In this document: piece by piece, positions 1-4,838 of the stretch
Numbering within the stretch: position 1 is the stretch's first letter
How the letters are laid out: the number at the start of each line of letters is the position of its first letter
Assembly (NCBI RefSeq): GCF_938029485.1
Contig: NZ_CALHGC010000292.1
Location: 1-5,978, forward strand
Length of the DNA stretch: 5,978 nt
DNA from: an uncultured Treponema sp.
GTDB taxonomy: Bacteria > Spirochaetota > Spirochaetia > Treponematales > Treponemataceae
Reading direction: 5' to 3'
Position numbers and translations under genes: made by a program
The notes under the pieces: model-generated
What the model was told of the DNA's origin: nothing
The model's input: the letters and a program-made list of their open reading frames with translations, nothing else
Databases searched by the model: none

Positions 1-225
1 GAAGTACAAGCAGGTTCTGAAGAAATGCTGAAAGGCGGCGAAGGCGTTGCAGAGGAAATGCAGAAGCTTGATAGCCTCACCCGTGTTATCACTGAAAGCA
101 TGAACGAAATGGCATCCGGTGCGGTGCAGATTAACAACGCCGTACAGGAAGTGAGCGAGATAACGCAGAAGAATAAACGGAGTATTGAAAGCTTGGCTGC
201 AGAAGTTTCCAAATTTAAGGTCTAG
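1..225 (+). CDS. Methyl-accepting chemotaxis protein, C-terminal end (5' truncated by window)
   Basis: The reading frame is open from base 1 and ends at TAG (223-225), so only the last 74 residues of a longer protein are present. They form a helical, Glu/Gln/Ala-rich tail with the segment MNEMASGAVQINNAVQEVSE, typical of the methylated helix at the end of an MCP signalling domain. The last 47 residues match the end of the complete receptor at 952-3093 at 37 positions, and both end in EVSKFKV. The part seen would lie in the cytoplasmic coiled coil that signals to CheA/CheW. No CheR/CheB-tethering pentapeptide is present at the C-terminus. The sensor domain lies outside the window, so the ligand cannot be guessed. 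The last 11 bases overlap the convergent fur-like gene. Confidence 0.9.
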   Translation, partial: EVQAGSEEMLKGGEGVAEEMQKLDSLTRVITESMNEMASGAVQINNAVQEVSEITQKNKRSIESLAAEVSKFKV

Positions 226-658
226 TATGCTGTTTTGCTTCCTCTTCGGCTTTGCAGGCGGGACAAAGGCCGGTAAGTTCTATGCTGTGCGATGTTATGG
301 TAAAACCGGTTTCCGATAATATCTGATCTTCCAAATCGTGAAGCGGGCACACGGCAATGTCTGCGGATACCTTGCACTTGCTACACACAATCCGGTGGTG
401 ATGTTCCGTTCCTTGTTGGGATGCAATCTGAAAATAGGCTTTTCCGTCGGGATGCACACTTTTTGTTATAAAACCGGATTCGACAAGTGTATTCATCGTT
501 CGGTATACTGTTGATAAGTCAATTTGCAGAGCCTCCCCGCAGGCTTCATGCAAATCTTCGGCGGAGAATGCCTTATCCTTATCTTGAGATAAAATACTAA
601 TGATCATATTCCGCGCCTTCGTTTTGCGCAGTTTCTTTGTACCAAACGGATTTTCCAT
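215..658 (-). CDS. Fur-family metal-responsive transcriptional regulator
   Basis: This encodes a 147-residue protein of usual Fur-family length. Residues 10-75 form the winged-helix DNA-binding domain, with recognition helix DLSTVYRTMNTLVESGF near 48-63. The dimerisation and metal domain carries His86-88 and two CxxC pairs, Cys92/Cys95 and Cys132/Cys135, the usual structural zinc site. An extra Cys104 and the stretch HSIELTGLCPAC resemble Zur-type proteins more than classical Fur, but zinc versus iron or peroxide sensing cannot be decided from sequence. I chose the ATG at 658 because AGGA (668-671) sits 9 nt upstream. A TTG at 706 would add 16 residues but has no ribosome-binding site and falls inside an inverted repeat. 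The gene is convergent with the first receptor (11 bp overlap) and divergent from the second. It may regulate itself through the inverted repeat at 679-738 (inference). Confidence 0.93.
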   Translation of the reverse strand: MENPFGTKKLRKTKARNMIISILSQDKDKAFSAEDLHEACGEALQIDLSTVYRTMNTLVESGFITKSVHPDGKAYFQIASQQGTEHHHRIVCSKCKVSADIAVCPLHDLEDQILSETGFTITSHSIELTGLCPACKAEEEAKQHTRP

Positions 659-667
659 ACTTTTCTG

Positions 668-671
668 TCCT
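668..671 (-). promoter_or_regulatory. Ribosome-binding site of the fur-like gene
   Basis: On the minus strand AGGA lies 9 nt before the ATG at 658. It supports that start over the in-frame TTG at 706. Confidence 0.7.
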
Positions 672-678
672 ATGCACT

Positions 679-738
679 GCTCTTTCGAGTAAATACAACG
701 CTTCAATTATATAGAAGAACGTTGTTTTTTGAAAGAGC
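679..738. repeat. Large imperfect inverted repeat in the leader/promoter region of the fur-like gene
   Basis: Three nested arm pairs share roughly one centre: GCTCTTTC (679-686) with GAAAGAGC (731-738), ACAACG (695-700) with CGTTGT (720-725), and CTTC (701-704) with GAAG (714-717). The central gap is AATTATATA, which reads TATAAT on the minus strand (711-706). Small bulges separate the arms. The element lies just upstream of the ribosome-binding site of the fur-like gene. It could be an operator overlapping an autoregulated promoter, or a hairpin in the mRNA leader. As a plus-strand hairpin it ends next to a short T-run, but no upstream plus-strand gene needs a terminator here. The arms are plain in the sequence; their role is inference. 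Confidence 0.6.
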
Positions 739-802
739 TAAAACTTTGTTTTCATGCTGAAATCCTGCTTGTAAGTTTCTGTTTACTAGACACCAATCAG
801 TA

Positions 803-846
803 AATAAGCTATACTTCCCCAATATAATACATAGAATAGCTTGATT
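803..846. repeat. Second inverted repeat, flanking a TATAAT, in the fur-MCP divergent region
   Basis: AATAAGCTAT (803-812) pairs with ATAGCTT-G-ATT (836-846), ten pairs with one bulged G. The plus-strand TATAAT (823-828) lies at the centre and could be the -10 of the receptor promoter, but no good -35 is found at 16-18 bp. The rest of this gap (739-802 and 847-937) is AT-rich. Apart from a weak GGCGG/TCGCC hairpin (856-870) I see no gene, RNA or clear sigma-28 promoter in it. Confidence 0.4.
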
Positions 847-951
847 ATTCGTGTCGGCGGTTTAATCGCCCCGTACTTCCTGAGCATAACATAAAGATAT
901 TAAAGTCGGCTGCACCTATCTTATTTTTTGTTAATATGGAGAATTGACAAA

Positions 952-3093
952 ATGAATGAAAAAACCATATCCTCCGCACACGCACATATGCATCGATTAA
1001 TAATTCCCAATCATAAAAAGATTAAGACAAAGCTGATCGTATTACTGCTTTCTCTTATTGCCTTTGCCGGTTTAACGATCGGCATTATCTTTGTTAGACA
1101 TTTTTATATTACAACAAAGCAGAATATTGCTGCTGATTTACAGACCATTGCGGATGATGGAGCGCTTTTGGTAAACGAAAAAATTAATACCACAAAGACA
1201 GCATTGGAAATCCTTTCCCGTCTGCCCGAATTACGAGATCCTGATTTACACCCTAGGGAAAAAGCTGCCGTTATCGATAGGGAGCTTCAATATAACAAAT
1301 CATTTCTCCGGTTCTCTTTTACACCGCCGGACGGTACCGGTTTTTGTGCGACGGGGCCGAGTTATGATGCGGCAAATTCCGAATGGTTTAGAACAGCTAT
1401 GAGCGGTAAATTTTTCATCACGGAACCGTATTTTGCAATGATGGACAAGAAATTTATTTGTTTAATGGCTGTGCCCATTTTTGATGAAGGAAAAGTCATC
1501 GGCGTACTTGGAATCGATACGCCGGCTGAAAGCTTATCCATACTTGTGGAAACAACTCCTGTCGGACAAACCGGTTATTGTTCTATCAATGGACGAGACG
1601 GTACCGTTATTGCCGACCCCGATGAGAAAGTTATTCAAGATCAAGAAAATCCCATTGTACTTGCCAAAAGCGATCAAGCCTTTAGCCGAATCGGAACATT
1701 TATCGAACAGGCGCTGCGCGGGAAGCAGGCGCCGGCTGTTGTTCAGTATAAAGGGGCGGACTATATTATTTCAGCAGCAAAGGTGCCGGTCAGCGGATGG
1801 TTGTTTACAGCACGCTTACCGTATCGAGAGTTTACCGCCCCGATTATCACATCGTTGTACCAAATGGCGGGTATCATTATTCTCATCTTTATAATCGCCG
1901 ATATTATCGCTATTTTCTTTGCAAGAAAAATCAGTATGCCGCTTCGGGATATTACGGCGGCGCTGCAAAGTATTTCCGAAGGTGAAGGAGACTTAACGGT
2001 TGCACTGCCGGTCTACGGAAATGACGAAATTGCTCATATTGCCTATTTTTTCAATAAAACGATTGAAAAAATACGGACATCGATTCAGCTTGTAGAGCAG
2101 AATACCGGCATTATGCAAGGAATAGGCGATGAGCTTTCTTGTAATATGACTGAGACGGCAACAGCTATTCATCAAATTAATATGAATATCGCGAGTGTTA
2201 AACAACAGTCGGTTGCTCAGTCTGCAAGTGCGGCAGACGCTGCCTCATCAATCGATGAAATTGATGAAGCGATAAAAGCCTTGAATGAAAATGTTGAAAA
2301 ACAGGTAGCAAGTGTCAATGCATCATCAAAATCGATAGAATATATGGCAAAAAATATACAGGAAGTTGCCAAAACACTTGAAGAAAGCGGGGCTTTGATT
2401 GAAAATCTCCATCAAGCAACCTCAGACGGAAAAGAAACAATCGGTCAATCAAATACTATCACCCAAAAAATTGCCGAAGAATCGGGCGGTTTGCTTGAAG
2501 CGAGTAGTGTGATTCAGCATATTGCGAGTCAGACAAACCTATTGGCTATGAATGCGGCGATTGAGGCGGCTCATGCAGGAGAGGCGGGTAAAGGCTTTGC
2601 CGTCGTTGCCGACGAGATTCGGAAACTTGCCGAAGAATCCAGTATGCAAGGAAAGACGATTACGGCAACGCTTAAAAATTTCAGCAATGAGATAGAAACG
2701 CTTTCCGGTATTTCTCATACCGTTGAAGAGACGTTCGGCAGCATTTTTACCCTTGCCGATCAGGTAAAAGCTGTCAGTAATAAGATTATTACTGCAATGC
2801 AGGAGCAGTTCTCTTGCAGCGGTAATGTACTCGATACGATGAATGAGATGTCGATTGTAACGAGCAGGGTAAGCACCGGCTCTGCGGATATCTTGCAGAA
2901 TGGAGAAAGCATCGCAAAAGGTATACATATATTAAATGATGCAGCGCGTGTTATCACCGACAGTATGAATGAAATGGCAGCCGGAGCGGAGCAAATCAAT
3001 AAGGCCGTAACGGAAGTAAGTGAGATTACACAGAAGAACAAACAGAGTATTCAAAATCTTGTAGGAGAAGTGAGTAAGTTTAAAGTCAATTAA
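952..3093 (+). CDS. Methyl-accepting chemotaxis protein with dCache sensor, HAMP and MA domains
   Basis: This is a 713-residue transmembrane chemoreceptor that would bind a ligand in the periplasm and control CheA and the flagella. The order is a basic N-terminus, TM1 (about 28-48), a double-Cache sensor (about 55-295), TM2 (about 303-323), HAMP (about 324-377, starting ARKISMPL) and a long MA signalling coiled coil to the end. The highly conserved hairpin tip lies at about 520-570 (QTNLLAMNAAIEAAHAGEAG, then GKGFAVVADEIRKLAEES). The sensor has Y138, W145, Y160 and D189, which fit the amino-acid-binding dCache motif, but S143 replaces the expected Arg. I chose ATG 952 because GGAGA (938-942) lies 9 nt upstream. 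A TTG at 928 would add eight residues without a good site. No C-terminal CheR-binding pentapeptide is present. The tail is paralogous to the receptor fragment at 1-225. Confidence 0.96.
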   Translation: MNEKTISSAHAHMHRLIIPNHKKIKTKLIVLLLSLIAFAGLTIGIIFVRHFYITTKQNIAADLQTIADDGALLVNEKINTTKTALEILSRLPELRDPDLHPREKAAVIDRELQYNKSFLRFSFTPPDGTGFCATGPSYDAANSEWFRTAMSGKFFITEPYFAMMDKKFICLMAVPIFDEGKVIGVLGIDTPAESLSILVETTPVGQTGYCSINGRDGTVIADPDEKVIQDQENPIVLAKSDQAFSRIGTFIEQALRGKQAPAVVQYKGADYIISAAKVPVSGWLFTARLPYREFTAPIITSLYQMAGIIILIFIIADIIAIFFARKISMPLRDITAALQSISEGEGDLTVALPVYGNDEIAHIAYFFNKTIEKIRTSIQLVEQNTGIMQGIGDELSCNMTETATAIHQINMNIASVKQQSVAQSASAADAASSIDEIDEAIKALNENVEKQVASVNASSKSIEYMAKNIQEVAKTLEESGALIENLHQATSDGKETIGQSNTITQKIAEESGGLLEASSVIQHIASQTNLLAMNAAIEAAHAGEAGKGFAVVADEIRKLAEESSMQGKTITATLKNFSNEIETLSGISHTVEETFGSIFTLADQVKAVSNKIITAMQEQFSCSGNVLDTMNEMSIVTSRVSTGSADILQNGESIAKGIHILNDAARVITDSMNEMAAGAEQINKAVTEVSEITQKNKQSIQNLVGEVSKFKVN

Positions 3094-3098
3094 ATTAG

Positions 3099-3284
3099 GG
3101 GAAGCAGGGAAAACTTGAAGGTGCTGTGAGCCGTGAACCGCATCACATGATTACAAGCGCCTATTTTACCGCCGTGTTTGAAACCGTTGCGCATGACATG
3201 ACTCGCAAAAAAGCACTCGAGTATGTAAAGGAACCGGCTGTCTTTTTTAACTGCGGTTGGGACGGTATTTTAAAGCTAACGTAA
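3099..3284 (+). pseudogene. Remnant of a regulator C-terminus, tentatively TetR-like
   Basis: A 61-codon open stretch begins right after a TAG and only six bases past the receptor stop, and ends at TAA (3282-3284). Its translation looks coding rather than random, with HHMITSAYFTAVFETVAHDM followed by a helix and then VFFNCGWDGILKL. The closing FFxxGWxxIL pattern resembles the C-terminal helix of some TetR-family repressors. The N-terminal helix-turn-helix half is absent, and there is no convincing start; GTG 3126 would give 53 residues with only a weak AAGG. The simplest reading is a decayed or deleted gene whose 5' part was lost when the receptor gene came to lie beside it. Family assignment is from memory and uncertain; a short real gene is possible. 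Confidence 0.4.
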
Positions 3285-3443
3285 GATAGGAAAATGGTGT
3301 TGCTGTAAGTAATACTATTTTGAGATATGACCGATGATGCATATGCAAATGTCATCTGCAAATAACCCAGCTGCCCTCATTCCTGTTTTAAACATCGATA
3401 CGGATTGAGAGTTCCCATTCTCGTATATAGGATCAACTAAATA
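3285..3443. other. Non-coding spacer before vapBC
   Basis: Together with the remnant, this makes about 400 bp between the receptor and vapB. It holds a 10-bp palindrome, TGCATATGCA (3338-3347), inside a weak stem GATGA/TCATC (3333-3356). There is no T-run and no convincing ORF or RNA. No clear terminator for the receptor is visible. Confidence 0.5.
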
Positions 3444-3473
3444 TTGACATACGTAAACATCTGTGTATATACT
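3444..3473 (+). promoter_or_regulatory. Sigma-70-type promoter of vapBC
   Basis: A perfect -35 TTGACA (3444-3449) is followed by TATATA (3466-3471, 16 bp spacer) or TATACT (3468-3473, 18 bp spacer). Transcription would start near 3480, giving a short leader before the vapB ribosome-binding site GGAGG (3485-3489). Confidence 0.75.
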
Positions 3474-3484
3474 GTTATATATAC
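3465..3484. promoter_or_regulatory. Probable VapB/VapBC operator
   Basis: GTATATA (3465-3471) and TATATAC (3478-3484) form a perfect 7-bp inverted repeat with a 6-bp spacer. It overlaps the -10 box and the start of transcription and ends just before the vapB ribosome-binding site. Operators at this position are usual for AbrB-type antitoxins that repress their own operon. Binding by this VapB is inferred. Confidence 0.55.
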
Positions 3485-3495
3485 GGAGGGTTATT

Positions 3496-3726
3496 ATGGT
3501 TTGTGCAAAAGTCTTTATGAGTGGGAACAGTCAAGCGGTGAGGATTCCAAAAGAATTTCATATTGACGATACAGAACTCGTTATCAAGAAGATAGGAACA
3601 ACAATAATTTTGTATCCTCAAAATCGTCCCTGGGAAAATCTTAAAAAAAGTTTATCGGAATTCTCTGATGACTTTATGGCGGAAGGGAGAAATCAACCTT
3701 CATTGACAGAAAGAGAAGCCTTTTAA
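3496..3726 (+). CDS. vapB: VapB-type antitoxin, SpoVT/AbrB fold
   Basis: This 76-residue protein starts MVCAKVFMSGNSQAVRIPKE, the hallmark of VagC/VapB antitoxins with a swapped-hairpin AbrB DNA-binding domain (about 1-45). The C-terminal tail (48-76, with WENLKKSLSEF and ending TEREAF) is the part expected to wrap VapC and block its active site. ATG 3496 is preceded by GGAGGG with about 5-6 nt spacing. A GTG at 3463 would extend it by 11 residues but lies inside the promoter, so it is rejected. The stop codon overlaps the toxin start (TAATG), which implies translational coupling and correct stoichiometry. The protein probably represses its own operon through the inverted repeat at 3465-3484. 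Confidence in family is high; cognate pairing follows from adjacency. Confidence 0.95.
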   Translation: MVCAKVFMSGNSQAVRIPKEFHIDDTELVIKKIGTTIILYPQNRPWENLKKSLSEFSDDFMAEGRNQPSLTEREAF

Positions 3727-4127
3727 TGTATTTACTGGACACAAATATTTGTATTTTTCTCATTAAGAATACATTTCCCGTTCTCACTAAAAGGATTTTT
3801 TCGACAAGCGGTAATGATCTGTTTTTATCGTCTATTTCAATCGCTGAAATGGAATATGGAGCCTCAAAAAGTCAGAATAGAGAAAAAAATCGAAAGGCTT
3901 TATTAGACTTTTGTATTGATTTTAATATTCTTGATTTTACGACAGAAGATACGGAGGCATATGGTATGATCAGATCGTATCTTGAAAAAGAAGGGAACGT
4001 TATCGGTCCGTATGATATGCAAATTGCAGCCCAAGCTATGACAAGAAATTTAATCGTTATAACAAATAATTACGATGAATTTGCTAGAATTCCCTGGATA
4101 AAAGTAGAAGACTGGACAAAGAAATAG
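3726..4127 (+). CDS. vapC: VapC-type toxin, PIN-domain ribonuclease
   Basis: This 133-residue PIN-domain protein is full length for the family. The acidic metal-binding residues are in place: D5 in YLLDTNICIFLIK, E41 in SISIAEMEYGAS, and D97 in IGPYDMQIAAQAM. The final motif is ITNNYDEFARIP with D117/E118, followed by the typical ending KVEDW. Related VagD/VapC enzymes in enterics cleave initiator tRNA in the anticodon loop; that target is likely but unproven here. The start is fixed by the one-base overlap with vapB (TAATG). With all catalytic residues and an intact antitoxin, the module appears functional. It would act in the cytoplasm, halting translation when VapB is degraded. No terminator is seen before the next gene. 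Confidence 0.95.
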   Translation: MYLLDTNICIFLIKNTFPVLTKRIFSTSGNDLFLSSISIAEMEYGASKSQNREKNRKALLDFCIDFNILDFTTEDTEAYGMIRSYLEKEGNVIGPYDMQIAAQAMTRNLIVITNNYDEFARIPWIKVEDWTKK

Positions 4128-4199
4128 GACAAACCAAAACAGCCGATTCAACTTAACATTGTGGTGCAATATCTACCGACTAACGATATGAGGAGTACT

Positions 4200-4646
4200 A
4201 TGCGTTTTATAATTGAAACAAAGAAATCAAAGGATGAGATTCTGCAAATCATACGCGACAATACGTATATAAAAACTTCTGTATTTGATTTTCCCAAAGG
4301 AGACAAATATTTTGAAGGGAGCGTATCTGAAAATTCATTTAAAATTTTTAGATGTATACATTATCGGAATTCATTTTTACCTTTGATAATCGGAACTATT
4401 GAAACACATGAGTATGGTTCAACAATCAACATCAGAATGAGAATGGCTATCCCTGTTATCGTTTTTTTAGTTATATGGTTTACCGGCGTACTTGCGGGAT
4501 GCCTAATAGTTCCATTCGCCGGATTTCCTATGCCGGCCGCTTTAATCCCTTATATCATGCTTGTTTTTGGAATTTCGCTTGTCATAATCCCCAATAAAAT
4601 TGAAGCTAAAAAGGCAAGAGAAAAGTTAGAAGAGCTTTTAACATAA
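4200..4646 (+). CDS. Small membrane protein of unknown function, two transmembrane helices
   Basis: This encodes 148 residues. The N-terminal part (1-80) is soluble and mixed alpha/beta, with SKDEILQIIRDNT, then DKYFEGSVSENSFKIFR and YRNSFLPLIIGTIE. Two hydrophobic helices follow (about 83-105 and 112-131), then a charged C-terminal helix (KIEAKKAREKLEELL). The layout resembles a family of uncharacterised bacterial proteins with a PH-like or beta-rich head and two membrane helices; I do not know a function. ATG 4200 was chosen because AGGAG (4191-4195) lies 4 nt before it. GTG 4161 and ATG 4188 are in frame but lack a site. The gap to vapC is 72 bp without a clear terminator or promoter, so it may be read through from the vapBC promoter. 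A structural link to the toxin system is not shown. Confidence 0.85.
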   Translation: MRFIIETKKSKDEILQIIRDNTYIKTSVFDFPKGDKYFEGSVSENSFKIFRCIHYRNSFLPLIIGTIETHEYGSTINIRMRMAIPVIVFLVIWFTGVLAGCLIVPFAGFPMPAALIPYIMLVFGISLVIIPNKIEAKKAREKLEELLT

Positions 4647-4799
4647 GTTTAAAGAGATTCGTTTCTTAATTGAAGCGATATTAATTTGGGATATCAGGGA
4701 TTTCGCATTATAACGACCTAAAAGTGCTGTACGCGGTACTATTCTCTTCATAATTATACCCCGCCCTCAGTCGTGTGTTTTTCTCTTGTACTCCACACA

Positions 4800-4828
4800 T
4801 TGCATTTTATATCCTGATGTCCTATACT
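4800..4828 (+). promoter_or_regulatory. Promoter of the Rpn-family gene, set for a near-leaderless mRNA
   Basis: TTGCAT (4800-4805), a 17 bp spacer, then TATACT (4823-4828). Transcription would start around 4834-4837, two to five bases before the ATG at 4839. No Shine-Dalgarno sequence precedes that ATG. The gap from 4647 to 4799 shows only a weak AAGAGA/TTTCTT stem (about 4652-4667) and no gene. Confidence 0.6.
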
Positions 4829-4838
4829 TTCTATAGCT

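Noticed and set aside
855..872. GGCGG/TCGCC hairpin upstream of the receptor
   Set aside because: Short stem with a G-T pair, no T-run and no other regulatory context.
892..927. Sigma-28 (flagellar) promoter before the receptor
   Set aside because: TAAAG occurs twice, but no GCCGATAA-like box lies at the required spacing.
1481..1985. Plus-strand open frames inside the receptor gene
   Set aside because: Out of frame with a clearly conserved dCache-HAMP coding region, with no ribosome-binding sites or recognisable domains.
1993..3041. Minus-strand open frames opposite the receptor gene
   Set aside because: Shadows of the helical MA-domain codons; low-complexity translations without family features.
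3333..3356. Palindrome TGCATATGCA with flanking GATGA/TCATC as a terminator or attachment site
   Set aside because: No T-run, bulged stem and no paired copy elsewhere in the window.
3161..3361. 66-residue minus-strand frame behind the receptor
   Set aside because: It lies opposite the coding-like remnant, has no family resemblance, and the plus-strand translation is far more protein-like.
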